Of a stretch of DNA of 64,000 bases, positions 35,230 through 47,764 are shown one piece after another. This DNA comes from Hymenolepis diminuta. Lineage: Eukaryota; Platyhelminthes; Cestoda; Cyclophyllidea; Hymenolepididae. The position numbers and the translations under genes were made by a program. Position 1 is the stretch's first letter; every line of letters begins with the position of its first letter. Under the pieces are notes generated by a model. That model was not told the origin of the DNA. It worked only from the letters and a program-made list of their open reading frames with translations, and ran no database searches. The stretch lies in assembly GCA_900708905.1 (NCBI GenBank), contig CAADRB010000049.1:799056-863055 (forward strand), read 5' to 3'.

Positions 35230-35830
35230 TTATGAGGGACCTTTTATTAAAATATGCATTATATTATCAATTAAATTGTCTGACTGTAAGAATATATGTA
35301 CCCGTTTATTAACAAACAACATAGTTATTGAAGATCGGATGCAGTTTTGGGAATGGGCAGGGGGGTTCGGTTCACGGAATCGTGATAATTATTCCTTCTC
35401 CTCTCAGCCAGAAAAGCATATGCTGCTTCTATTTCTTATGATCTTTTAATGGGTTCGTACTAAATCCGATGTCAAAACTAGGGATCAGATTCTGAGATAT
35501 ATGACATTTCAAGCGTCCTTATTGTTTATAAGACTTAAAACAACTGGAAATTGAATTTTCAAAGTTCTCGTCTATCATTGAGTCTGATGAACAGTAATCT
35601 AGTTGATAGTGGAAGAACATCATTTTTGCCTCGGTGAACATTTGCACACAGTTTATTGCTTCGCATTTCATCGTTTTCGCTCAAATTCCCTTAAAATGGG
35701 GACTTAAGGTGTTGGAGACTGGAACTGATGTTGGTTATTTCATCCGTTACAGCCAGTTCAACCAATGAATTTCTTGGCGTACATTTGCTTTATCCATGAC
35801 TTACTGTAAACTTTCTCTTCATTCTTCTTA
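35230..35830 (+). repeat. R1 dispersed repeat, copy 2
   Basis: Shares CCTTCTCCTCTCAGCCAGAAAAG-type order, TTTATAAGACTTAAAAC, CTAGTTGATAGTGGAAGA and TTTTCGCTCAAATTCCC with the other R1 copies. It is closest to the copy at 42796-43130, with which it shares GTTGATAGTG and the TTCGCTC(G/A)AATT block. Confidence 0.55.
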
Positions 35831-36679
35831 AAATATGATGACTCAAAGGAACTTTAGTTTGGAGAATTTGGAGGACTTTTCATAGTAATTCAAAGACGAC
35901 GCCTTCTTCGTTGAAGCTTGACAACGAGATTTTCTAGAGGAATTTGCTAAGTTGGCCTTTCGCGATCGTAATCCCAAGATCGAATATCTCGAAATATTGA
36001 CTAGTGCATTAAATAAGCCACTTATTAACAAAAAGGTTCATTTAAATGAAACATAAGGGATTACATTAACATGCAGTGGCCAGTTCCAGCTAACTTTCAA
36101 TTGTTATTTTGATCATGAATTATTCCTCAGCTTTAGGCTGTTCATAGATTTTACAATGTTTTCTGGCATTATTGTCAGAGTACTCGTCACTTTTCGACCC
36201 ATATGTCTCAGTGCTTTCACCTAGTCCCTTGTTTTCCTGGTAACTATATCCATTTTAAAGTCTCTTGATTCTTCTGTGCTGTGGTTACAGTTGACAAAAG
36301 ACTTGGAAAAATAAAATGAATGTAGTTACTTCAAGATACTCTATTAAATAAACCAGAACTTTATATTTGAATATCATTTGCATTTATATTATTGATCGAA
36401 ACACAGTCGAACTAATAACAGTTCTGTCTCGAATAATTGTCAGGCTACCAAGTTCTCTAAGTTCGTCAAACGATCCCGCATCTTACTTAGCATTTTGTCG
36501 ATAATTCTTAATTCCATTTAGTTTAGCATTTTCCAACTTTTATTCAGGGAGAGAACAAATAGAAAAATTTACAGCCTTAGAATAGTAAGTCGAAAAACTA
36601 TCAGTGTAACGTACTAAGGCTCAATATGCAGGTGTTAGATAGCGTGGAAAAATCTATATGTCTAAAAGGACGATTAATA

Positions 36680-37000
36680 TGTTTGTATTGCCTGCGAACT
36701 CTGACCCCGCCTCTCTATGCATTACGCTCATGCAGAATCACCTAATCGTCAGTAGGTGATTTATTATTGATTGCTCATCATCGCAAAATGGTCGAGGAGC
36801 CAAGCCACTCGCTCATCATACCTATAATCGCCAGTTTCTCACAACCGGGGCTGTCCTCACTCAGAGCTGACGTCTTCATCGTTCCCCTACCTCTTTCTCC
36901 TTCCCTCTCTCACTCCCTTCTAGTTCTCTAATAAACCTCTGGCCTTAGTTAACTCTTGGTCTTCCCACTCGAGAAAGATTGTTGTGTTCTGCTAGCTTAG
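36680..37000 (+). mobile_element. Possible LTR-like fragment
   Basis: GC-richer block with a GACGTC site and long CT tracts ending in CTCTAATAAACCTCT. The composition and order resemble 29095-29350. No terminal repeats or target duplication could be defined, so this is a weak call. Confidence 0.25.
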
Positions 37001-38013
37001 AAAGATTATTTGTTCTCTGAGGAACTATTCAAAATTAACTTTGCTTGGGATTAGTTCAATTTCAAGTTATACTCAAGACGAAGTGAAGAAATCTGGGCGA
37101 AACCGATACGTAATCGCGAATAACTATATGATGATTAGAGAACCGTAAGTACACTATCCTCTCACTTCCAATTTGGGGTGCAATTTATCTGGCGGATATT
37201 AATTATTAGAGCAAATCTCTTTCTCATTGTAAATTTACTTGATTTATAATATTTCTTCGAAGATAAAAGCTCAGTTGAACTCACTTGGAGAGTAATCCTG
37301 ATTCGAATTCTTGAACCGCCACTTATGGGGATTATACTTAATAGACTTTGGAGGAAATCGGATGATCAAATATAAAAGGTCATTTTTGTAAGCATAATTC
37401 CTCGAAAGTATACAAGGCACTACTTAATTTCAAAGAAGAATTATTTCCACCTTGAGCTCTTATTAAAGAGTTATAAATAGTAGCAACTATTCAAATCTTA
37501 TTCAGTTTATTGTTAGAAAAATATAATCCATTTCACTATCATTCACATAGAGAAAGAATGAACATTTATCAGCTTACTACTTTCCCTTCTTAAACTTCTC
37601 TAAAATTGGCTGAGTCAAATTTCTCTCGTGAATTTTCTCTTTAGATACTATTTTTCCATTAAAGTGTCAATTTATTATTGATTCAATACAATTCATATGT
37701 GTAAGGATTTAATTGCAATGATCTAATAATTTTACAGTTTTTCCTCAAGCAAAAGACCCTATTCAATCTACATTTGTAGAACAGGTACATTGTTTCTCAA
37801 TCACCAACTATTATTTGCTCTTTTAATTATATCTCGATTTCTCTCTGATTTTCGATCTTTTACCGTCTAGTGTATTTTTTAAACCTACGTTGGGTTTAGT
37901 TTATTAAAAAGTGCCTAACTCAAGCACTCATGGAGGGAAGGAGTAACATCATTGAGACTCTGGCGCAAAAATCGAATTTCCCCACTCCTTTCCTTCGAGA
38001 AATTGATGTATAT

Positions 38014-38089
38014 GGTCGGCCATTCCGCTTACTGGGTGCTCACTTATGGGCATCGAATCCATAACCACTGACTTCATAGACAAACAGGT
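38014..38089 (-). repeat. tRNA-derived SINE-like repeat, copy B (cut by an LTR)
   Basis: Minus-strand B-box-like GGATTCGATGCC (38049-38060) with flank GGCCATTCCGCT, colinear with copy A near 5710-5790. The A-box side is interrupted at 38090 by the solo LTR; sequence resuming at 38577 continues the repeat. Confidence 0.45.
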
Positions 38090-38576
38090 TGTTGCGGTCA
38101 TCACGTCAGGGTCACCAGTTTGTTGCGGGCCACCAGTTTGTAGGTGAAATTGCTAACAGTAAATGAAAGAAAAGGAACGCCGAGGAATGCGTAGGCCAGG
38201 TTATATTAAAGTAAGGTCAGTACTGAGTCTCAAGAGAAAAATAGGGAACTGGAGGATTGAATGACGAGAGATGCGCCTGGCGAGCTGGGGTCCACCCTGT
38301 GTCTGTGTGTGTCTAATGGAGGCTATTTATAATCGATACTTTGGGTGAGGACACGCATAAGGATATGGTTGTATGCGCGCCTTAATTGGTCGGGACGACT
38401 GTAGGAAAAGAAAGGGCCGGTGCAGACAGGACTGGTTGATATCGGGGTTGATTAAACGGCGTCTGCTACTATCGTCTGAGGCATGTTTACCTTCTCCGGG
38501 TCGATGAGACATAGACCAGCTGAGCACGGGAATGCTGTAAGATAAAATATTTCGGAGAAGAGGGATTCATCCTTCA
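38090..38576 (+). mobile_element. Solo LTR, copy 1, with 4-base target duplication AGGT
   Basis: A 487-base element beginning TGTTGCGG and ending CATCCTTCA, flanked by AGGT at 38086-38089 and 38577-38580. It contains a TATTTATAAT promoter-like box (38324-38333) and is strongly similar along most of its length to 42180-42795. Its start contains short CACCAGTTTGT sub-repeats. No internal gag or pol sequence adjoins it, so it is a solo LTR or a similar short element. A 4-base duplication is compatible with Ty3/gypsy-type elements; the superfamily is inferred. Confidence 0.7.
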
Positions 38577-38580
38577 AGGT

Positions 38581-41500
38581 TATTCATTTCGCCTGTAATT
38601 TTTTACACCTTAAAATTGCTCACAAATAGTTCAAATTTCTTCACGGAAATTACTCTCCAATATTCCCACATTTTTAGAAGAATAAGAAATCATAGAACGT
38701 TCAAATTCGAAGTCAGCATTTGATAATATCAGGTGACTCAAGCTCATTATTGATAGGAGGCTGATAAAAGAAGTTCAAAGCCATGGATTCTATACTTTGT
38801 CTCCAAGTAAGCAATTCCCATAGGCGGTCTCTAATTCGCCGATAACTCTTATCAATGTATGGGTACACGCCACTCCTGGAGCAAAATCTTTTTTTCAGTT
38901 TGGCAGTGATTTCATCTCTGAACATAAATTAGATGAAGCAGACTTGTATTAATATTGCAGGTAGGCTCATCTAACAATCGCACCACTCTGTATGGGTGCT
39001 CCTGGCTGCAAGAATCCTAACATGAGCACAGAGCGTTGATAGAACATTGAAGAGCAATGGCCACTGGCTAGATTAGACCATATTCTCATCTTTATGTTCT
39101 TCGCTGTGGTGATGATTGTAGTTGTCGAGGCGATTGAACGATCCCCCTCATCCTTTATATTTTTTTATGTTCTTTGGACCTTTATTACATCTTGTAGACT
39201 TTATGCCCTCCCTATATTTACCTGCTTTATATTTATTGTGGCATACGGACTATCCGTGTCAGTTCACATGATAAACTTCCTTTCAGACACGTCGACTTGT
39301 GTATGATTGATCTCTCTATTTGCAAATGTGTCTCGTTTGTCTTCACTAATCAGTTATAATTGGCACAGTATGAAACCTCCTGAACCAAACCAGACGTGTT
39401 CTCCTTGAGATCCTTAGAGGTTTTGTGCGTAGTGTTCAATATGCTACGTATATAATACTCCTTAATAAAGACCGATTAAGACCACGCTTCCTACTAAATA
39501 AGTGGTCTCCGTTGCGTAAAAGGGTAGTGAAAAAACTACTTTTCAGTCGTATCCTCCCTCTCTTCGGGTATGAGTCAGTTTTTGCCTAGCAACATCCAGA
39601 TCATAAAGGTAGAAATCAAACTTCAAACACATGGTAGAGAGGGATCTTCCTATAATAAAGTTATATTTCTTTTTTGAGTAAATTCCCAATACATTAGTTT
39701 ACACCCTTAACATCGTTAATATAAAAATGAGTTACTTTCAAATAAGCAAAGTGAAATTAATATTTATTTCGATGGGAGAAATCCTGATATCTACATTGAC
39801 TATCAAAGCTTGATCTTGTGATGTATAACTTTGATTCCAAAATAAATTTATGTCAGACTTACAAGGACATTAATTTTTGTGACACGTGATAAACATAAGA
39901 TAAAATTAAGGTAGTCATTATTACTGTAAGTTCTCATTAATTTCAGAAGTTTAAAATCAGAAAAGTTTCTCTGTACTTGATACACAGTACAAGTTAGGTC
40001 AAATTTGTACCTTAAAATTACTAGCCGGTAGCATTCTGTGCTAAGTTCGACTAGGTAGGTGTACCGGTTGCAACGCAAATAGGTCCTTGACAAAGCCCGA
40101 TTACCCTCTCAGAAGCTCAACTACCTTAACTCAAGTACAATCAGCACTTAGCAGTGTCTTCTAGTGCAAATTAATCCCTTCCGCCGAAGCTTAAATTAGG
40201 CTACGTCCAAGGGTGAGGAGAGGAGTAAGCTTACTGCAATGATTAGCAATAAGGGTATGATTTATAGTGTCAAATCCGGTTGGAAGGGGATTTTTCAATG
40301 ATCACCTTGGGTTGAAAGCGTCATTGTAGAGTCTCTCTGGTGAGAGATTGGAATTCTGGCACCTCTAATTTAGCCAGATTTAATCGATGTGGCTGGCCAT
40401 TCACCCATGGATATCAAATTCGTGATCTCAATATTGCAAGAACATTGATTGTTTAATGGTTAGGTGGGATCTGCATGCACGTCCGTGATTGCCTAATGAG
40501 TTTAATAGTACTCGCACGAGATCCTATTGAACATCCTTGATAGTGTTATAAACTCCTCATGGGAGAACTTATTATTTTTAATGTTCACAATCACAATAGC
40601 TTTTACTAAAATATAAAGAAACTATCAACAGTATCAATTCTCAGTTTGCTTTTGTTAAAATCAATCTGGTTACCGATGTAAAACTCTCTCTGCATAAATC
40701 GCTGAAAATCTTCTAGGAGAATTCTGGGAAGAGTTCTGAACAAATGCTCTACAACCTTCCAACTTACTTTGGAAAAGGTAAACTCCAACTTAAACTAACT
40801 CAATTTGAGGATAAAAGAACCGGATAGGGAAGAGGTTCAGATATCTGGACATAATGAGAATGCCGATAATCTGTACGTGTTGATCAGTAATTTTGCTGCA
40901 GCAAAAGAAGTGTCTGATATGCAAACGACTAAAGAAAAACTTTGTAGACGAATATTCGATACGAGAGAGATATGAGATGTCTACCTACGGAAAGAAGAAT
41001 CCAGGGGTTTACTTCTCTACATTTATCTTGGGTCGAAAAGTAATGCACATGAAGCAGTGACCCTCTGCATTAGTAGTACCAAGCACCGATACAGATAAAG
41101 TGCGGTTCGCTTCGTTCTTTAATTTGCCCTTTTAATGGAACTTTCCGTCTGAAACTCAAAGCTGTCTGAATATTTTTTCGTGATTACAAATCGTGAAAAT
41201 TTTGTTTTGTAATCAAACAAAATAGTCACAACAATGTTTGCACTTAAAAATCAATCTAATCTATTTTGAATATTGGAGAAAATAATGTCATTTTCACTGG
41301 TCTCATTATGGTATCTATCTACGGTGGTTAGATCTGGAAAACGCTTTCGTAAGTGAGCATGAATACTTTAAATAAAAATTTAGAGATTAAATCAAAGGAG
41401 TGTTGTAATACGCGATTGGTGTTTACCATTTAAATGGTATTAGATTCATACTAGAGTAGCCAATAAATTATTAGTAATCGTTTATCGAAATTGTGAGTAA

Positions 41501-42039
41501 ATGTTATATCTTATTATGCTAATGAAAGGGGGCTGATTTAGCAAAGTTTTAAGAGACGAATCTTCAACAACGGTAAATACAAATTCGTATTCATTGCGGT
41601 GCATCCTGAACTACATGTAGAACAAAGTGGGTTAAGAAATACAAATAATCTGCATTTTAAAGCATCAAAATTGTAAAAATACCCTTTTTAACCTAAGTTT
41701 TGCTTAAACTTAAAGAATTAGAAGTGTAATCGCTTATTAGTTAAATTGTAATGCATTAAGACGAAATTTCGATCCACCGATTAAAGTTCTTAGGGTCTTT
41801 AAAATCTGATCAATATCAAGGTTAATGATGTCGAAACTTGTGACATCGAGGACAGAATATAGTTGTTTGTTTTTTTTCTGAAATATATTAATAATTTCAA
41901 TTTTGAAGACAAATTTACAATCAAAATTTTTGCAAATCATGTAATCTTTGGTTCTCCCTAAGATTAGCATAAGTGTCAACCAAAGTTATAATGAAATTCA
42001 AAACGAAACTACTTGTTAACAATAGTAGTCATGATAGAA
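38581..42039. other. Intergenic, no supported gene
   Basis: Contains a weak SINE-like patch near 40390-40490. The short minus-strand frames at 40606-40788 and 41737-41979 have leucine-rich patterns faintly like the family units but no signal peptide, MPN motif or linker between them. Frame 39094-39306 is hydrophobic but has no other support. Confidence 0.5.
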
Positions 42040-43130
42040 AAGTAAGAATTATTTATTATTTATTTATCAATAGATCATAGTATAAAATGCTTTGATTGGA
42101 CAGGTGGATACATAGTTACGACAGAGAGAAAATAATTTGGGGAAAAAATGCAGAGATTTGGTTCATAATCATTACTTTTTGTAGCGGGCCACCAGATTGT
42201 TGAGGGTCACCGGTTTGTAGTGGCAGAGTCACCAATTTGTGGTAGGAGTAGTTCACCAGTTTGTAGCGGTAGTTGGCTAACAGTAAATGAAAAGAGAACA
42301 ACACAAGGATTGCGTTGACCAGGTTATATTGAATACAGTCCAGTACAGAGTCTCAATAGAGAAATAGGACATTGGAGAAGGACGGAGTTATGGAAAGAGG
42401 CGTTGGACGAGGTAGGGTCCCTTGGTGTGTTCCGTGTCGTGTGTCTGACGGAGGCTATTTATAATCGAGACTTTGGGTGAGGACACGCATAAGGATATGG
42501 TTGCATGCGCGTTTAATTGGTCGAAATGACTGTAGGAAAAGGAAGGGTCAGTGCAGACAAGACTGGTTAATAGCGGGGTTAATTAAACGGTGTCTGCTAN
42601 TATCGTCTGAGGTATGTTTACCTTTTCCGATCGATGAGAAATAGGTCAGCTGAGGATACGATGTTGGTCTATGGAGTGCATGGGGTCACAGGAAAGGTTA
42701 AAAGTTTACAGACATTACTATAAAGATAATTAAATTTAGTGATGATTAGAGATGGTGTAAGATAAAATATTTCGGAGAAAAGGGTTCATCCTTCATTCTC
42801 TTCTCAGCCCGAAATAAGAAATACTGCAGCTTTTTCAGAAGATCTTTTGAATAAGGCCTTAATGAATCCTACGTCAACGTTATGGCCAACCTTCTGAGTT
42901 TGTATCTTCAATCACACTTTGGTTTTTATTAGACTTAAAAGCGGCTGAAAATTGATCTCTGGAAGTCCTTATTCATTATATGGAAACTGTAATCTTGTTG
43001 ATAGTGAAAGATCAAACATTCGCCTACAGTTGACACCTTTGCACTTCACTGTTTCGCTCGAATTTCCTAAGGATGGGAATTTGCGGTATTCGAGACAGCA
43101 GCCGGTTGACAGGAATTTGCTTGCAAAAAA
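42040..43130 (+). repeat. R1 dispersed repeat, copy 3, split by solo LTR
   Basis: R1 sequence from about 42040 to 42179 (landmark CAGAGAGAAAATAATTTGG, matching 53071 onward) resumes at 42796 with TTCTCTTCTCAGCCCGAAA. The join reproduces the uninterrupted ATTACTTTTTCTCC seen in the copy near 53133. The LTR is therefore younger than this R1 copy. Confidence 0.6.
42180..42795 (+). mobile_element. Solo LTR, copy 2, nested in R1
   Basis: A 616-base element beginning TGTAGCGGGCCACCAG and ending CATCCTTCA. It shares long near-identical blocks with 38090-38576, for example the TATTTATAAT box (42456-42465) followed by GACTTTGGGTGAGGACACGC. It has about 100 extra bases (42660-42755) missing from copy 1, and more CACCAGTTTGTAG sub-repeats at its left end. 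The flanks TTTT and TTCT are an imperfect 4-base duplication. There is one ambiguous base at 42600. Confidence 0.68.
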
Positions 43131-44246
43131 TTTTAAAAACAAACATTTTAAAATCCATCTATTTCGAGTGTGTGTTTTCTGACAGGAAGATGAAAGAATA
43201 TTCTGGTGTGCACCGAAAGTGCAATTACGCCTTATCGCAATGTCCCTGTCAATTCCAACAATTGATCACTATCAAGTGCTCACTAATCACTATCGAGATG
43301 AGCCCAATACTATGTAATCTCATAATTCAGTCGATAAATTTCTGCTAACCAGATCTGTCTTTTCTGGATAAATCTCCCTTCTCTGGAGTCTGAGCAAGTA
43401 CAGTATATATCATAATAGTAGATCTGACCAACACATTACAACACTTTGGCAATATGTCAAATCACTTTCTTCTACTATAAGAAGAATTTACACTAGTTCA
43501 TGAAATGCGGAATTATGAAAGCGCAAAGTTTGCTCCTGCTACTCAATAATAAAGATGACCACAAGTTCATTTTTTCAAAAAACGGTGTACGAATTGGACA
43601 ACAGGTTCCAAACACTTTCAAGTTCTCGTATGTTGAATTGAGAAAGCTGCGAGTCTTCATGTTTACTTTTGCTGCATTTTGAAAGTGATATTCAATGTAA
43701 AATTTACTCTTTGTTTCATTGAGCAGCCTCAAATTTTGAATAACTATTTGAAATCGCAAATTCAATGACATAAAACAATAAGAATAGTTGCAAACAAATA
43801 TCTAATTTTTACCCATTTCAACGCAAAAGTATGTACGAGCCAAAAAAACTCTCCTTGTTATCTAAGGCAATTTATCTATTTTCTCGCATTCAGATATGAT
43901 TGTTTGAGCAATTGATACGTCAGAATGTCTCCCGTAAAATTGAATTTCCTCAAATTTATATGCCGGTACGCCCTTTTTCGAAATAATATTACAACCACAA
44001 TCTGGATGCAAGAAGTGTCTTCCGTGTCAAAAATCGAAATTTTTTGCATGAGTCATAATTAGTTAGTAATTTTTTACATCCAGATAAACTCTCCGCCATT
44101 TTTATTATTCATATAAATTAGAATGGGCTTCATTTTGTTTCCTACTTATTATTATACTGTAATTGATGAGTTCGATTCAGTTCAAGACGAATATTAAATT
44201 GAAAAAGTTAAGTTATTAAGCATTGAAAACACTGCTATTGATGTGG

Positions 44247-44290
44247 TGGCGCAGTGGTCTTTCAGTTAGTTTACCAAGTCGAATGGCACC
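44247..44290 (+). repeat. tRNA-like SINE head
   Basis: GGTGGCGCAGTGG is a good pol III A box. About 25 bases later AAGTCGAATGGCACC is a degenerate B box. The arms do not fold into a tRNA. It is probably the head of another SINE-type element, in the opposite orientation to copies A and B. Confidence 0.3.
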
Positions 44291-45159
44291 AAACCAGTGC
44301 TCATCAATGCACACCAAACGATACCAATAGCCAACCGCCATGCCTGTCTCTGCTCAACAGGAGGGTAATAATATCCACTTTTTTCTTAGACCAGCACCTC
44401 TGAGAAAACTTCGCTCTGCCCAGAGTGAGTTTTTAACACTTTTTCATAATAGACGTTGGAATCATTTGTAATTAACAACTTTTATTTACAATTTTAGGAG
44501 AGGATTACGCAAGGTAATGGCTTGTAGATAAAGGTTATATAAATGTTTGAATCTTAGTAAAACGGGTTATTAGACAATTCAAACACTTGCCTTTTCTACC
44601 ACAGAGCCAGAAAATGGTGGATATTATTAAATTCGGACCTGAAAATAGCTGAAAACATCTGTTAAAATTGGATTAGTAATTTTTCTTGTCAAAAAATTAC
44701 ATTTCCAAAGTAATTAACAATCCTAGTAACAGCAACGTTTTCACATTTACTAAAATTGTTAAATATTTATTTTCAAATGTGGTGGATGATGGTGTATAAA
44801 TAAATTTTACAGTTTGCCAGTTTGCCAGAAAGGTTAATTTTTTCATTTCTTGAAAGATTCTAAGTTAGACATCGAAGAATTCAACGACTTGTTCAAGTAC
44901 CACCGATCTTAGAGAACTGTAGCGGATGTTACACCAATAAGTTTTCTTTCTACACCTTAGTAATCCTCCTAAGCAGTCCAAATAGCCTCTAGCAGAATTC
45001 TCTCTTATCATTTCACTCCCAAATTAGCTAAGCTATGCCAAAAGTGGTAAGAACCAGAAAGATGCTGAGTGGAAAGAGTTTATTGACCACTTCGTTGCTT
45101 TTTTTTGGTATTAAAAGCTTAGTCATTAAATACAAAACCACGTTAGGCTGCAGGGATCT

Positions 45160-45310
45160 TGTTGACTGATTGGTTGAGGAGGTCTCTGTACACACGTCCG
45201 CGTTTGTTCTCAACGCGACCGGTTACATGGCCGCACTTCCCGGAAAGTTCTAGCGCACGTGATCCAATCAGCCTTGTTAGCGTTGTGAACCCCACAGAAC
45301 TGACTTTTAA
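45160..45310. promoter_or_regulatory. Orphan promoter-like patch
   Basis: A GC-rich island in AT-rich DNA. It contains two CCAAT boxes in opposite orientation (ATTGG near 45170, CCAAT near 45264), a CACGTG E-box (about 45257) and GGAAAGTTCTAG (about 45240), which fits a heat-shock-type nGAAnnTTCn pair. No good coding frame starts on either side, so its target, if any, is unknown. Confidence 0.3.
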
Positions 45311-46435
45311 AATTTACTTTTACTTCAATCAGACATCTCTAAAAACGGTTATTTCGGACGAAATTAGAAGGCGTCATTACTTTATTGATTTATTAATATT
45401 ATGATAATGTAATATATTAAAATAAATAAAATGAAGTTGAAAATATCAGCTAATTGTTTTGCATATAGTAAAATGCCGATCAATTGGAGCAACTAACAAA
45501 CGACGAAATTAAATCAACCGGTCAATAATATCATGGACATAATTGCAGCCATGATATCTGGATTCAAATTGCAAAATTTGAAAATACGAATTTTAAGGTG
45601 TAATTATGCATCTTATCAGACTATGGACGATTCAATGCTTCTAGAATTGAGTCAAGCAGCACTTCAATGAGTACCTTATCAAGACCTTCCTCTCCTTTCT
45701 TATCTTATTGATTAAACCTTATAAAGTTTTTTGCATTGACATTTGGAAAATAATAATAAAAAACATGTATACTGATGATTAACTCTTCACCGTGCACGTC
45801 TGCAGGATGTCACACTCGTTAATTCATGTCGTCCAGAGGGATGAAGGGTAGCCGTGTTTTTTGTAGGAGCGGCTTTAGAATTCCTAATCTCTACTCAAGT
45901 CAAGTGACTGTAACTCTCCCTTTAATGAGCTTGGCAAACGACATGTAATAAAATAGCAGGGCATATAACCATCTTATTTATTAAAAAAGAAACCAATTAG
46001 TTCAATTTGTATCATTACCCTTGATAAAGGTAATCGTGTTAACTCCAGCTTATTTTCGTCATAAGGAAAATCGGGATGACGGGTTTTCATGGAATTTCAC
46101 GGTCATCTTTTTCACTCAATCTTGCGAAACCTTCTTCGTGTTAAAGGTGTCCTTTTGTTGGTACACCTTTTTTGTGTATGCGGTTATCACTCCACTAGTT
46201 TCTCATCATTTCATTTTCATTTGATTTGAGTCAATCACACACCTGTATTCTGAATAGTTTTTGTTATTCAAAATTAATTTACAGGAAACCTCAGTAATAA
46301 AGGTTATAATATTTTTTTATTATTACCCAACCTGATACGAATACAATTTTCAATTGTGGATGTAACTAAATAGGCTAACAGAAAGTCAAGCAAATGAGAT
46401 CCAAAATATACTGCAAAAAACCTCAAGATATCAAA

Positions 46436-46760
46436 GAGTCATGATTCATTTGATTTTAGCATTCGGATTGTACGATATTTAGTAAATTGATAGCTCACGT
46501 CCCAAAAGTTAAATCTCACTATTCGTTCCCTCAAATGCAGCAAATGCTTGTCTACGAGGTTCAGTGTTTATTGACAGGTGTTATTAAATCAAGGAGAGTC
46601 GGTTCTGCCACATCAGTTCACTTTTTCCTCCAGTGGTTTAGAAGGCAAAACAAGCTCACATTGTATTCATCAGCATACCCTTTCAACGTGGCGGAGATGA
46701 GATAGCTAAACAGGTTAAGTCAGCAGAGCTCCATCAACTGCGTTCACCCAGGGAGAACCT
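46436..46760 (+). repeat. R2 dispersed repeat, copy 2
   Basis: Partner of 28741-29020, with TAGCTCACGT (46491-46500), AGAAGGCAAA and GAGATGAGATAGCTA (46694-46708) in the same order. The overlapping frame 46487-46705 is not conserved between the copies. Confidence 0.6.
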
Positions 46761-47760
46761 ACTTATTTATTTAAATTTTACTGGCTAATTTATCAGTAGC
46801 ATTTATATTTCCATTTTCCACATATGTAAACACATTTGTCCACAGCTGAGAAATAAATAATAGTCGCAGGATGGTCGACAATTATTAAAATACTGAGAAA
46901 CTCATGCCTATGCATTTATAGAAAACCGCTTTAAGATAACCAACCATGTGTTGATGTTCGTAGAAATCAATAAATGCAGAAGTGTTGTGGAAGAGGTCTT
47001 TTTAATTTTATCCGGCTGATTGCATGAAATACAAATAGATTATTTCAATTATTTTAATGAACTATTAACGGGGGATTTATAAGCTATATTATACGTCCAA
47101 ACAGTGTTCTTAATGTATAGAAAGTAGAACTTCGTTAAACTGATATGTATTAAAGTGCTACCGATAGTCGACGGTAGTTGAACTCCAGGAAGAGTGGTTG
47201 CATTTCAAATTCAAACAAGTCCACCGAACTGAAGAGTAAATATTTTCGTTAACATGAACATCAGAACTAAAATTTACAGGTAAAAGCTGAAAAAGACTAT
47301 TCAAAATATTGCAGATCGTCGTAGAGCTCTCCCTTCAATCTACCAGAATTTGGAAGCAGTGCATCGTTTTGTCTAATTCTTACATTCGACGAAATCTTCG
47401 TTTTATTTACTTAATGGCTTGCCTTCATTTTTTACAATTATTATATTCATATCATGTTCATCAGTATACTCTTTTTACATATTTTCAATCCCTGATAAAG
47501 AAATTACTCTGAATTAACAATGAAATAAAATCAAGAAAACGCCATTTAATATTAGTTTAATTCATTTCGGAAGCTTCATCTTATTTGAGTTGTGAAAGAT
47601 CTCATATGCCATGCAATGATCATGTACTAATTTAAACAATTTGAAAATATGAAAAGTATAACTATCTAGTGAATTTGTTTTTATTTTGCAAAATTAATTA
47701 ATATTGCTACACTAGTCGGATTAATTGCTCATAGCAACCTAGTATGCAACGTAGATGTAA
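46761..47760. other. Intergenic, nothing recognised
   Basis: AT-rich DNA upstream of the 47905 gene's promoter. The frame at 47309-47512 has no signal peptide or family motif. Confidence 0.5.
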
Positions 47761-47764
47761 GTAG

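Larger units (their letters stand above)
33620..38010. other. Intergenic, repeats R3 and R1 and one hairpin
   Basis: No gene supported. Contains R3 copy 2 (34200-34345), R1 copy 2 (35230-35830), and a pyrimidine-rich stretch with AATAAA at about 36932. TCACCTA and TAGGTGA around 36736-36757 form a 7-base inverted repeat with an 8-base loop. Confidence 0.5.
43131..46435. other. Intergenic with a promoter-like patch
   Basis: No gene supported. A tRNA-like head at 44247-44290 and a GC-rich promoter-like patch at 45160-45310 are listed separately. Remaining short frames (for example 43073-43348, 43493-43771) have no supporting features. Confidence 0.5.

Noticed and set aside
41737..41979. 80-residue minus-strand frame with leucine/isoleucine periodicity
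   Set aside because: No motif, signal peptide or linker; too weak to join with 40606-40788 into one relic.
44247..44290. Possible functional tRNA gene
   Set aside because: A box is good but the B box is degenerate and no cloverleaf forms; kept only as a SINE-like head.
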